DNA of 24,218 nucleotides from a virus. Shown piece after piece: positions 6,658 through 12,679 of this stretch. Position 1 is the stretch's first letter; each line of letters opens with the position of its first letter. The notes beneath the pieces were generated by a model, which saw only the letters and a program-made list of their open reading frames with translations, was not told the DNA's origin and did no database searches. A program made the position numbers and the translations under genes. The DNA lies in the IMG/VR virus record IMGVR_UViG_3300033571_015141, positions 1 to 24,218 of that record. One strand, written 5' to 3'.

Positions 6658-6881
6658 GCCCGGCCTTCCTCGAGGTCGGCCTGGAAGATCTGCTCCTCGG
6701 TCATGTGGCTTGTCCGCGTCCCGTCGGCCGCCCGGCTGGGTGGCAGCGACGACCACTTTCGGCGGGCCTCGTCCTCCGCGCGACACTCGGCCTGATAGGC
6801 CGGGTCGCGCTCGCGTTTAAGGTCCGCCATCGCGGCGTCCCAGTCCTCGGCCTGCTGCCGTGTCCGTTCAATGCGATCCAT
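6654..6881 (-). CDS. Hypothetical charged helical protein
   Basis: The preferred start is the ATG at 6879-6881 with GAGG about 8 nt upstream; a start at 6920 would lie deep inside the upstream gene. About 75 residues, strongly charged and helical: ERTRQQAEDWDAAMADLKRE, then DPAYQAECRAEDEARRKW. This resembles a short coiled coil. The C-terminus is acidic (TEEQIFQADLEEGRA). It overlaps the upstream gene by 14 bases, as is common in this operon. Family not recognised. Confidence 0.55.
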   Translation of the reverse strand: MDRIERTRQQAEDWDAAMADLKRERDPAYQAECRAEDEARRKWSSLPPSRAADGTRTSHMTEEQIFQADLEEGRA

Positions 6882-7089
6882 GCTCACGTCCTCGCGTCCA
6901 GTGCCATCGGGGCTTGCCATGCTCGACGCCGCCGTCGCGGCGCCGCTGTCGGTCTTCTTCCGTCCAGGTCTTTTGAATCTTCCGGCACCGCCACCAGATC
7001 AGCAGCGGCCCCGGGTCGGGCACGCGACGCGTGCCGCCGTTGCCGTTGTGCAGCTCGTCACGGTCAAAACGGGATGTCATCGTTGCCAT
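6868..7089 (-). CDS. Hypothetical basic protein downstream of ssb
   Basis: A 73-residue frame overlapping the 3' end of the SSB-like gene. It starts at ATG 7089 or the later in-frame ATG at 7080; neither has a clear ribosome-binding site. The sequence is Arg/Trp-rich (LLIWWRCRKIQKTWTEEDRQ) and ends in a His/Arg-rich tail. No motif is recognised. Operon position suggests a small early protein. It could be a chance frame, but the consistent overlaps on both sides favour a gene. Confidence 0.45.
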   Translation of the reverse strand: MATMTSRFDRDELHNGNGGTRRVPDPGPLLIWWRCRKIQKTWTEEDRQRRRDGGVEHGKPRWHWTRGREHGSH

Positions 7090-7540
7090 CCATGGCTTTC
7101 GCTACGTGCTTCTCCCCGGCCGTCCTGGGCGGGGCCTTCTTCACCGGCTCGGGCTTCGGAGCCGGCTGCTCGGCCGGCATGAACCGGCGCACGTTGACGT
7201 ACGTCCGGCCGTTGCTGGCGACCTTGTGGTAGATCTCGGCCCGGACTAGGCGGCCGGCGATGTCCGACGGGTCCGCCGTCCGCCACTGGGCGGGCGTCAT
7301 GCCGAGCGACCGGATCAGCGTGGCCGCCAGAGCCTTCGCCCAGTCGGCGTCTTTGAAGAGCCGGCACCAGACCCACGAGTACCGTCGGTCCTCGTGGACC
7401 AGGGCGAGCTTGAACTCCTCGCCGATCGTCACGTCCTTGATGAGGAACTCGTACTCGCCTTCCGGCATGGGCTCGCGCTCCTGGCGGACCGGCTGCTGGG
7501 GCTCCGCGTACTCCTCAAAGTCCTCGAACCATCCGTCCAT
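7064..7540 (-). CDS. Phage single-stranded DNA-binding protein
   Basis: A 158-residue protein whose ATG overlaps the stop of the Sak4-like gene (TAATG) and has AAGGAG upstream. It begins with an acidic segment (FEDFEEYAEP), followed by an OB-like beta-rich core (EYEFLIKDVTIGEEFKLAL, RLVRAEIYHKVASNGRTYVN). Then comes a Pro/Lys-rich linker and a C-terminal DGNDDIPF. That acidic tip ending in a hydrophobic dipeptide is the hallmark of SSB tails that dock partner proteins. The body resembles DUF669-type phage proteins. With the adjacent Sak4-like ATPase it would coat ssDNA during replication and annealing. The SSB role is well supported by tail and context; the exact subfamily is uncertain. Confidence 0.75.
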   Translation of the reverse strand: MDGWFEDFEEYAEPQQPVRQEREPMPEGEYEFLIKDVTIGEEFKLALVHEDRRYSWVWCRLFKDADWAKALAATLIRSLGMTPAQWRTADPSDIAGRLVRAEIYHKVASNGRTYVNVRRFMPAEQPAPKPEPVKKAPPRTAGEKHVAKAMDGNDDIPF

Positions 7541-8469
7541 TAGGCCGTCTCCTTTTCAAGAAAATTGAGGATCTCGCTTTCCCTGGCGTCGAGCTGCTCG
7601 AGCAGCGCAAACACCTCGTCGTTGCCCAGCTCGCCGGCGGCGAGGTACTGGTCGATCTTGTGCCGGATGGAAGCGACCGTGTCCGGGTTGTCGGCCGCCT
7701 CAATCGCCCGGCGTGCCCGGGCCGCGACGGCGCCGGGCTTGTGCGGGACTTCGATCTTCAGTGGCGCCGGTGCCGGCGTGCCGACGTTGAGCCACTCGAG
7801 GAGCTGCCGGCCGAGGTCCTCGCCGGCCTCGCGGATCGTCGCGTCCTTCAGGAACGCGGCCCGCGTCTTCGTCACGACCAGGGCGTGATCGCTCGTGACG
7901 TCGCCCACGACGTCGAACTCGTACTCCATGCCCTCCCGCTGGACGGGCTGGAGGCCGACCTTCCGGACGGTCGTCCGGCCCGATGGCTCCTTCTCGACGA
8001 CGTACTCGACCTTCGACCGCATCGTGCAGATCACGTGCAGGGGAGCCGAGAGGATGCCGTCGCGGATCGCGTTCTGGAGCGGCGTAGCCTTGCCCCACGC
8101 GTCAATCCCACCGCCGCCCTGGCTCTTGCGGCTGTCGACGAATTCGAGAATTCCTCCCTTGCCGGCCCACGCGTGCGACAGGCTGTCGATGACCAGTACG
8201 TCGTATCCGCCGGCGACGGCGTCGCGGATGCCGTCGAGGAACTTCTGGGCCTCGTAGCTGTCGAGCTCGTTCACGTCGAAGTCGAGCTCCCGCTCGCCGG
8301 CGTACAGGCTGGCGGAGCCTGCCTCGGTGTCGATGACCGCGATCCGACCCGTCGGGCCTGCCAGGCCGCGAGCTACCCGCAGGGCCGTCATCGTCTTCCC
8401 GCTGCCGGCCGGGCCGATGAGCCCGAGCCGCAGCTTTGATTGAGATCTCGTTGCTTTCTTGAAACTCAC
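7540..8469 (-). CDS. Sak4-like RecA-fold ATPase, recombination
   Basis: The preferred start is GTG 8467-8469, two bases after the stop of the small membrane gene, with GGAGGG about 7 nt upstream; this gives 309 residues. The Walker A motif GPAGSGKT is at residues 19-26, DTEAGSASLY follows, and the Walker B motif is YDVLVIDSLSH. A later segment (LHVICTMRSKVEYV) matches the sensor region of phage Sak4/AAA_24 ATPases. A C-terminal helical part (AARARRAIEAADNPDTVASI) follows, ending in ESEILNFLEKETA. Sak4 proteins are single-domain RecA relatives that promote single-strand annealing and work with the phage SSB, which is the next gene here. Earlier in-frame ATGs would extend into the membrane-protein gene and are not preferred. 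Confidence 0.85.
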   Translation of the reverse strand: MSFKKATRSQSKLRLGLIGPAGSGKTMTALRVARGLAGPTGRIAVIDTEAGSASLYAGERELDFDVNELDSYEAQKFLDGIRDAVAGGYDVLVIDSLSHAWAGKGGILEFVDSRKSQGGGGIDAWGKATPLQNAIRDGILSAPLHVICTMRSKVEYVVEKEPSGRTTVRKVGLQPVQREGMEYEFDVVGDVTSDHALVVTKTRAAFLKDATIREAGEDLGRQLLEWLNVGTPAPAPLKIEVPHKPGAVAARARRAIEAADNPDTVASIRHKIDQYLAAGELGNDEVFALLEQLDARESEILNFLEKETA

Positions 8470-8471
8470 CG

Positions 8472-8660
8472 TCAGCCCTCCTCGTGATAAGAGCCGCTCG
8501 CCGATCCGTCGGTCCGCGGCTTGTGATCGCATCCCTGCCATCCGGCACTCCGCCGGCATCCCCGCCGCCCGCACTCCGGCGGGGCGGCGTCTTCGTGATT
8601 CGTTGTCGCCAGGTAGGCGACGAGCGCCCCGGCCATCAGGCAGAAGACGAGGACGCTCAT
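8472..8660 (-). CDS. Small single-span membrane protein, 62 aa
   Basis: The ATG (8658-8660) overlaps the stop of the upstream gene as ATGA. Residues about 2-19 (SVLVFCLMAGALVAYLAT) form one membrane segment with a very short N-terminal side. The rest is polar with three Cys residues (PECGRRGCRR, QGCDH) that might bind metal or form disulfides. Placement directly before the Sak4-like gene, with a 2-base gap, marks it as part of the operon. Function unknown. Confidence 0.55.
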   Translation of the reverse strand: MSVLVFCLMAGALVAYLATTNHEDAAPPECGRRGCRRSAGWQGCDHKPRTDGSASGSYHEEG

Positions 8661-8893
8661 AGGCGCACCGTCCCTTCCTCGTCGAGGAGCAGCGGCTCCG
8701 CGTCGTCTATGGAATTCCAAAGTCGCAGCCTCATTCCTGCGTCCTTCGCGCAGTGAGGCGGAACGTCTTTTAGAAAGTTGCGGTAGTCCCTCGCGCTCCG
8801 GACAACGCGCAGGACAATCTCGCGGTGGTACGCGCGAACGCGGGCCTCGGCCTGATTCAGCGCTTCTCTGTGGTGCGGTCGTCGTGACTGCAT
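8657..8893 (-). CDS. Hypothetical basic protein, 78 aa
   Basis: ATG start with AAGGA upstream, and a stop coupled (ATGA) to the small membrane gene. The N-terminal half is Arg/His-rich and helical (REALNQAEARVRAYHREIVL, VVRSARDYRNFLKDV). The C-terminal half is more polar and ends DDAEPLLLDEEGTVRL. No motif is recognised. The coupling and phage-operon spacing support a real gene. Confidence 0.55.
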   Translation of the reverse strand: MQSRRPHHREALNQAEARVRAYHREIVLRVVRSARDYRNFLKDVPPHCAKDAGMRLRLWNSIDDAEPLLLDEEGTVRL

Positions 8894-8917
8894 TTGTTGG
8901 CGTCCTTGCCGGTGGTT

Positions 8918-9133
8918 TCAGTGCGTGATGTCCGCCACCGGCACGGCGAGCCAGCCGCCGCCAACGTTGATCGTGACGCGGGTCCCGTCGCACCACTCGA
9001 CGCGGCCGGACCAACTCCGGCCGCAGGTGATGCCGGACACGAAGTCACCGACCGCCGGCTCGTTCACCGCCGGGCGGTAGGTCTCGTTCATGCCGGCGAC
9101 GGCGCCGGCGTATTCGTTGGCGTGGGCGTCCAT
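8918..9133 (-). CDS. Small conserved-looking beta-rich protein
   Basis: The ATG 9131-9133 is chosen because AGGAG lies 6 nt upstream; an ATG two codons earlier is possible. About 71 residues. The sequence GDFVSGITCGRSWSGRVEWC then TRVTINVGGGWLAVPVADI looks like a small SH3- or KOW-like beta barrel that opens with a GD-V-G strand. Such small barrels are common in phage early regions as nucleic-acid-binding or host-inhibiting proteins. Function is unknown and the fold is inferred from pattern only. Confidence 0.6.
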   Translation of the reverse strand: MDAHANEYAGAVAGMNETYRPAVNEPAVGDFVSGITCGRSWSGRVEWCDGTRVTINVGGGWLAVPVADITH

Positions 9134-9144
9134 GCTCATCTCCT

Positions 9145-9158
9145 GTATTCGGGAATTC
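9145..9158. promoter_or_regulatory. Repeated GTATTCGGGAATTC motif, copy 1
   Basis: The 14-base motif recurs with one change at 9330-9343 (GTATTCGGTAATTC). Each copy lies just upstream of a small minus-strand gene (starts 9133 and 9294). The core ATTCGGGAAT is palindromic here. A shared operator is possible; no binding protein is known. Confidence 0.35.
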
Positions 9159-9294
9159 ACAATCCGAGAAAAGAAATCACGAGCGATCCGAGGTCGAACA
9201 CGGCACGGGCGAGAGGCCCTTCGGTGCCGAGCTGCTGGCCGAGGTGCACCAGCGAAAGAGCCGCGATCCATTCGTTCCATCCTGCAATTCGCAT
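9157..9294 (-). CDS. Small hydrophobic protein, 45 aa
   Basis: A start at ATG 9292-9294 has a strong ribosome-binding site (GGAGG, 5 nt upstream), better than the earlier in-frame start at 9348. The product begins MRIAGWNEWIAALSLVHLG and ends in a hydrophobic stretch, ARAVFDLGSLVISFLGL. It probably associates with the membrane. No family is recognised. It is a good candidate for a small host-interaction protein, but there is no direct evidence. Confidence 0.5.
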   Translation of the reverse strand: MRIAGWNEWIAALSLVHLGQQLGTEGPLARAVFDLGSLVISFLGL

Positions 9295-9329
9295 CTGGTC
9301 CTCCGTGACGTGGGCGAGGTTGTATTGCA

Positions 9330-9343
9330 GTATTCGGTAATTC
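9330..9343. promoter_or_regulatory. Repeated GTATTCGGTAATTC motif, copy 2
   Basis: Second copy of the motif at 9145-9158, 36 bases upstream of the start of the 45-aa gene. One base differs (T for G), which breaks the palindromic core. Confidence 0.35.
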
Positions 9344-9380
9344 GTCAAGGCCAGCTAAAGAGAATTTTTTCGGGCCTGTT

Positions 9381-9626
9381 TCACGCGGCAGAAAAGCCTT
9401 TCGGCGGCTTGCCGCCGAGCTTGCCGGATTCGCGTTTCTTGGCGACCGTCGTCGCCAACTGCCGTACCTGGTCGGCGTCGTAGACGTACGACCGGTAGCC
9501 GAGCTTGCGGGACCAGATCGCCTTCTCGCGGGCGAGCTGTCGGATACGAGACATCGAGCAGCCGTAGATCTTGGCCGCCTCTTCGCAACTGCAAAGGTTT
9601 CGATCCGTCGCAAAAGCCACTGTCAT
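9381..9626 (-). CDS. Excisionase-like HTH protein
   Basis: A compact protein of 81 residues from ATG 9626. A GGAGG lies only one base before this ATG and 7 nt before the next GTG (9618-9620), so the GTG two codons later may be the true start. Residues about 10-60 show a MerR/excisionase-type helix-turn-helix plus wing (CSCEEAAKIYGCSMSRIRQL, SRKLGYRSYVYDADQV). The C-terminus is basic (KKRESGKLGGKPPKGF). It is divergent from the integrase and next to the putative attP, the usual place for a recombination directionality factor or a small lysogeny regulator. Longer upstream starts would run through the tRNA-like sequence and are unlikely. Confidence 0.7.
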   Translation of the reverse strand: MTVAFATDRNLCSCEEAAKIYGCSMSRIRQLAREKAIWSRKLGYRSYVYDADQVRQLATTVAKKRESGKLGGKPPKGFSAA

Positions 9627-9645
9627 GCCTCCGAGCGTAGCGGGC

Positions 9646-9659
9646 GAGTCGTCCGACTC
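9646..9659. promoter_or_regulatory. Short palindrome ahead of excisionase gene
   Basis: GAGTCG-TC-CGACTC lies 20 bases upstream of the excisionase-like start. The arms are perfect 6-mers. It could be an operator for autoregulation or an Xis/Int arm site; short palindromes also arise by chance. Confidence 0.3.
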
Positions 9660-9713
9660 AATCCCCGCAGCTTGCCTTTCCCGCGTCCCCCCCTTATGGT
9701 TGGGTAGGACGAA

Positions 9714-9786
9714 TACACCCCGCTGGGCTCGAACCAGCAACCTTCGGTTCCGTAGACCGATGCTCAACCAGAACCAAACGGGGGGC
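9714..9786 (-). tRNA. tRNA-Arg(ACG)-like sequence, probable attP core
   Basis: Read on the minus strand, the 3' two-thirds fold as a tRNA. The anticodon stem TCGGT/ACCGA has loop CTACGGA (anticodon ACG, Arg). The variable loop is AGGTT. The T arm is GCTGG-TTCGAGC-CCAGC, followed by acceptor strand GGGGTGT and discriminator A; no CCA is encoded. The 5' part is irregular: acceptor 5' strand GCCCCCC pairs with one C-U mismatch and a G-U, and the D stem (GTTC/GAGC) is displaced with a 5-base loop. Total length, 73, is normal. An intact 3' part with a degraded 5' part, next to an integrase, is what a phage attP carrying the 3' end of a host tRNA gene looks like. A functional, unusual phage tRNA is the alternative. 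Confidence 0.6.
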
Positions 9787-9800
9787 CTCGTCCGGCGGAT

Positions 9801-9829
9801 TTGACTTTTCCTGCGAGTGAATGAATCTC
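9801..9829 (+). promoter_or_regulatory. Possible integrase promoter
   Basis: A TTGACT hexamer (9801-9806), close to the sigma-70 -35 consensus, lies about 57 bases upstream of the integrase start. No good -10 box follows at 16-18 bases (GAATCT is the nearest), so only the -35-like element is supported. Confidence 0.2.
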
Positions 9830-9862
9830 TCGTAGTACCTACGTCGGCAGGGCAGGCGGCCT

Positions 9863-10792
9863 GTGTCCGACGACACGAGAAACACCATGTTCCAGAGGTC
9901 CGGCCCCGAGACCCTCGGGGCCTACGTCGACCACTACACGCTCCTGCGAGATGTGCAGGCCGAGACGATCCGGCAGTACCGAATCTGTGCCACGCTCTTC
10001 GAGCGGTGGGCCGGCGGGCCGGTCCGCCTCGACGAGCTCGAGGAGCAAACGGTCTCCGCCTGGCTGCGGGACTACGCCGCCTCCGGCGTCGAGCCTCACA
10101 CCGTGAGGTCGAAGAAGGTCGGCATCCTCTGCCTCTGGCGGGCGGCCGCCGACGAGGGGCTCTGCGAACCGCCGACGCGGCGCGTGCGGGCCGTACGCGT
10201 CCCCTACAAGGCCGTAACCGCCTGGGACCTTTACGAGGTCGAGCAACTCCTGGCGGCCTGTCAGGGGCTCAAACGGTGGCACTCCTGCGGGCTCCGCCGG
10301 TCGGCGTGGTTCGACCTGGCCGTCCGCGTGGCGTGGGACTCGGGTCTCCGGTGGGGCGACTTGATCCACCTGCCGGTATCGGCGATCCGGCCCGACGGGT
10401 CGGCCGCCTGGTGCCAGTCGAAGGTCCGCCGGCCGGTGGTCTTCAAACTGTCCACGTCGACGATGGCCGCCCTGGTCGAGTCGCTCGTCGTCGCGCCCCG
10501 CGAGCTCGTCTGCCCGTGGCCGGCCAGCCGGGAGACATTCCAGGACCAGGTCGACCGGCTCGTCCTCAAGGCAGGCATCCGCCGAGGGACCTGGAAATGG
10601 ATCAGGCGGGCCTCTGGGACGGATGTCGAGTGCCAGCAGGCCGGAGCCGCGACGGCCCACCTGGGCCACGTGCCGGGCTCCAGGGTAGCTGCACAGTCGT
10701 ACATAGACCCCGCGATCCTCGGCCGCTCCGCTCCCTGCCCGCACGAGCTTCAAAATAGGGGGGGGGGGGGGGGGCGTAGGGAGGCAGGCTAG
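9863..10792 (+). CDS. int: Tyrosine recombinase / phage integrase
   Basis: A 309-residue protein from GTG 9863, with a weak AGGCGG site upstream; an ATG at 9887 is an alternative. Residues about 15-105 form the SAM-like core-binding domain (YVDHYTLLRDVQAETIRQYR). The catalytic domain follows: Arg I R163 in SGLRWGDL, a candidate Lys at 187, box II as KWIRRASG with R248 but Lys in the usual His position, His 266/269 in AHLGH, and nucleophile Y280 in QSYIDP. The enzyme would recombine attP with a host tRNA-Arg gene. It is the only clear plus-strand gene. The C-terminal tail (RGGGGGRREAG) is encoded by a G17 run, so its length depends on that tract, but all catalytic residues precede it. Confidence 0.88.
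   Translation: MSDDTRNTMFQRSGPETLGAYVDHYTLLRDVQAETIRQYRICATLFERWAGGPVRLDELEEQTVSAWLRDYAASGVEPHTVRSKKVGILCLWRAAADEGLCEPPTRRVRAVRVPYKAVTAWDLYEVEQLLAACQGLKRWHSCGLRRSAWFDLAVRVAWDSGLRWGDLIHLPVSAIRPDGSAAWCQSKVRRPVVFKLSTSTMAALVESLVVAPRELVCPWPASRETFQDQVDRLVLKAGIRRGTWKWIRRASGTDVECQQAGAATAHLGHVPGSRVAAQSYIDPAILGRSAPCPHELQNRGGGGGRREAG
10758..10774 (+). repeat. G17 homopolymer at integrase 3' end
   Basis: Seventeen consecutive G residues lie within the last codons of int, followed by CGTAGG. One base more would bring a TAG into frame right after the tract. One base fewer shifts the frame so that reading continues a little further. The tract can slip in replication or sequencing and may form a G-quadruplex. 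Confidence 0.9.
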
Positions 10793-11241
10793 CTAGCGGC
10801 TTCGCACTCCGCCAGGCACGCCGCGTAGCCGGCCAGGTCGACCGTCGTATCGGCCGTCTTGCTCTCGCCCTGATGGCGGGCCAGCTTGTCGAGGATCATA
10901 ATCTGTGCCCAGTCGGCCGCCGTCAGCGGAGACCGGAGCCGGTCCCCGAGCAGGCCGTTGACCATCGCGACGGTGCGGGCGAAGTGTTCGCCCGGCGGGC
11001 CGTACGTCGCCCGCCGCTGGCGGACCGTCGCCTGGGCGACCTCGAGGAGCTGCTCGGCCGGGCTGGTGCCCGGCGCCCGGTTGTCGTCTCGTAGCATCTT
11101 CTTTCCCTCCTGGAGATGTCGCACCGTGTCGACCAGGTGCAGAACATACGAGGCTAGCGTGCCGCTCGTGCCGGTGTAAGCCCCCGAAAACCGCCGCGCC
11201 CGGTGGATCGCGTCGACGATCTGCTCCTCGGTGAGGATCAC
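10789..11241 (-). CDS. DUF6378-type phage protein
   Basis: A 150-residue protein. The GTG start overlaps the phosphoesterase stop as GTGA. The C-terminal half carries the pattern of DUF6378 phage proteins: RRATYGPPGEHFARTVAMVN, PLTAADWAQIMILDKLARHQ and DTTVDLAGYAACLAECE. The family is small, helical and of unknown biochemical role; it often sits among nucleotide-metabolism or accessory genes of phages. The N-terminus (TEEQIVDAIHRARRFSGAYT) is less conserved. The gene converges with int, and the two stop codons share the 10789-10792 region. Confidence 0.75.
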   Translation of the reverse strand: MILTEEQIVDAIHRARRFSGAYTGTSGTLASYVLHLVDTVRHLQEGKKMLRDDNRAPGTSPAEQLLEVAQATVRQRRATYGPPGEHFARTVAMVNGLLGDRLRSPLTAADWAQIMILDKLARHQGESKTADTTVDLAGYAACLAECEAAS

Positions 11242-12242
11242 GAGCTGCGGACCTTGCCGTGGGCTATCCGGAAATTGTGAACGTCGAACTCGCCGTCGGA
11301 GTGGACCGTCACGATCGCGCCGCCGTGGTTCCAGCGGTTAATCCGAGCGTACTCGGGCGTCAGATCGCAGAGGCAACCGGTCGACCAGCAGAACGTCTCC
11401 GCGTGCCACATGTCCGATTCGGCGTGGCCGCTCGACCGGTGGGAATGGCCGACCAGGACGGACGCGAGCGTCCGCAGGAACGCCCCGCGCGCGACGTTCA
11501 CCGGCGCGGCTAATCCCTTCGGCAGCTCGTGCCCATGCAACACCGGCAGCTTCCCGACCATGATCGGCCGCTGGTCCTCGACGAGCTCGACGCCGTGGTC
11601 GCCGAGATTCAGCCAGGCGACCAGGCTCATCATCGGCTCGTCGCTGATCTCGGGGGCGTGCTGCCACAGCCAGTGCTTCCAGCGCTCCTCGTGGTTGCCG
11701 CTCTTGTAGACGATCGGGATCTCGGGGAAGTTCCCGCGGATCCACGCGACGAAGTCGCGGACCGCCTGGAGCTCGCCTTTAAAGTCGCGCTTCGACGGGT
11801 CCTTCTCCCAGCGAGAGATCCCGTAGAAATCCGCACAGTCTCCGTTGAGGACCAGGGCGTCGATCCGCTCGCCGGCCAGGCGGTCGACAGCGGCCCGGAG
11901 GGCGATCTCGTCGTGATAGGGGACGTGCACGTCCGAGAGGATGCCGACGCGGCCGACGACCTCGAGGACGTACGGCGTCCAGGGCTCGGCCCAGCTCTTC
12001 GGCATCGCGATCGTCTGGCCGGGCTGACGCGGCGGCCGCGGCGCCTTCGCGTATTTCCGCCGGTCTTTGCAATGGACACCGAACACGGTGCGGATCTTCG
12101 TCCGCGCGGCTTCGAGCGTCAGGGCGCCGTTAGTCTCCTCGACTAGTTTTCTTGCGAGGCTTCGGGCGGGGTGGTCGGGGAACGCTTTTACGAGCCGCGC
12201 GACGATCGCGTCGATCGCCGGATTCGGGTGGCCGCTTGGCAT
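11238..12242 (-). CDS. Calcineurin-like metallophosphoesterase
   Basis: A 334-residue protein. The N-terminal ~100 residues are helical and basic (FPDHPARSLARKLVEETNGA). The metallophosphoesterase core follows with the motifs in order: SDVHVPYH, NGDCADF, SGNHEERW, HGHE and GHSHR. These supply the Asp, His and Asn ligands for a two-metal centre that hydrolyses phosphodiesters or phosphomonoesters. Phage members of this type may act on nucleic acids, nucleotides or host signalling molecules; the substrate is not predictable here. It is coupled to the DUF6378-type gene downstream. The start at 12242 makes a 113-base overlap with the gene upstream. Confidence 0.85.
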   Translation of the reverse strand: MPSGHPNPAIDAIVARLVKAFPDHPARSLARKLVEETNGALTLEAARTKIRTVFGVHCKDRRKYAKAPRPPRQPGQTIAMPKSWAEPWTPYVLEVVGRVGILSDVHVPYHDEIALRAAVDRLAGERIDALVLNGDCADFYGISRWEKDPSKRDFKGELQAVRDFVAWIRGNFPEIPIVYKSGNHEERWKHWLWQHAPEISDEPMMSLVAWLNLGDHGVELVEDQRPIMVGKLPVLHGHELPKGLAAPVNVARGAFLRTLASVLVGHSHRSSGHAESDMWHAETFCWSTGCLCDLTPEYARINRWNHGGAIVTVHSDGEFDVHNFRIAHGKVRSS

Positions 12243-12357
12243 CCTTGCCGCCTTTCAGTTTTCGCAGGATCCATCCGTCGTCGTCCGGCACGCCCGGGCC
12301 GTGCCCGTCGTCGTCTTCCTCGGCTGGGTCGGTCGTGAACTTCGGCGGCTCGGCCAT
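12130..12357 (-). CDS. Small charged protein, 75 aa
   Basis: ATG start with GGAGG 8 nt upstream, four bases after the previous stop. The N-terminus is acidic and Pro-rich (PPKFTTDPAEEDDDGHGPGV, then DDDGWILRKLKGG). The C-terminus is Arg/Lys/Pro-rich (RRAARKSVPRPPRPKPRKK) and lies wholly within the overlap with the phosphoesterase gene, so it may be constrained mainly by the other frame. Disordered throughout; function unknown. The excellent start context supports a real gene. Confidence 0.55.
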   Translation of the reverse strand: MAEPPKFTTDPAEEDDDGHGPGVPDDDGWILRKLKGGKDAKRPPESGDRRDRRAARKSVPRPPRPKPRKKTSRGD

Positions 12358-12361
12358 CGCG

Positions 12362-12679
12362 TCACCCTCCGAGATAGAACTCCTTCGCAGCCCGTTGTAG
12401 AGCGAAGCCCGCCTCGTTCAATGCCCGCTGGCGCTGCTTGCAGCCGCATCCCTTGCGGCCGGTCACCCGCTCGACGAGCTGCGGCGTGATGCCCACGGCC
12501 GCCAGGCCGGACGCCACGAGGTCGCCCACCGCCAGGAGGCCGGCGTTAGGGTCGGCCTTCGGAGGCGACCGCAGGAGCGTCCCGGGCGGCTTGCAGCGGC
12601 GGGTATGCGGCAGCGACGCCGCCACGTACCCGCAGGCCGGGCAGGTCGACGACGACGAGAAGTCGCAAAGTTGGGTCAT
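12362..12679 (-). CDS. Small Cys-containing protein, 105 aa
   Basis: The ATG at 12677-12679 overlaps the stop of the Cys-rich protein gene as ATGA; an upstream start at 12733 is unlikely. The N-terminus has a zinc-knuckle-like CPACGYVAASLPHTRRC. A hydrophobic Ala/Leu/Val helix follows (LLAVGDLVASGLAAVGITPQ), then VERVTGRKGCGCKQRQRALN. The GCGCKQR-LN pattern looks like a short metal-binding or structural motif of small phage tail-region proteins. Function unknown; position after tail proteins suggests a late gene. Confidence 0.65.
   Translation of the reverse strand: MTQLCDFSSSSTCPACGYVAASLPHTRRCKPPGTLLRSPPKADPNAGLLAVGDLVASGLAAVGITPQLVERVTGRKGCGCKQRQRALNEAGFALQRAAKEFYLGG

Noticed and set aside
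9839-10753. 304-aa minus-strand open frame opposite the integrase
   Set aside because: The integrase on the other strand has its Arg, His and Tyr catalytic residues; this frame has none.
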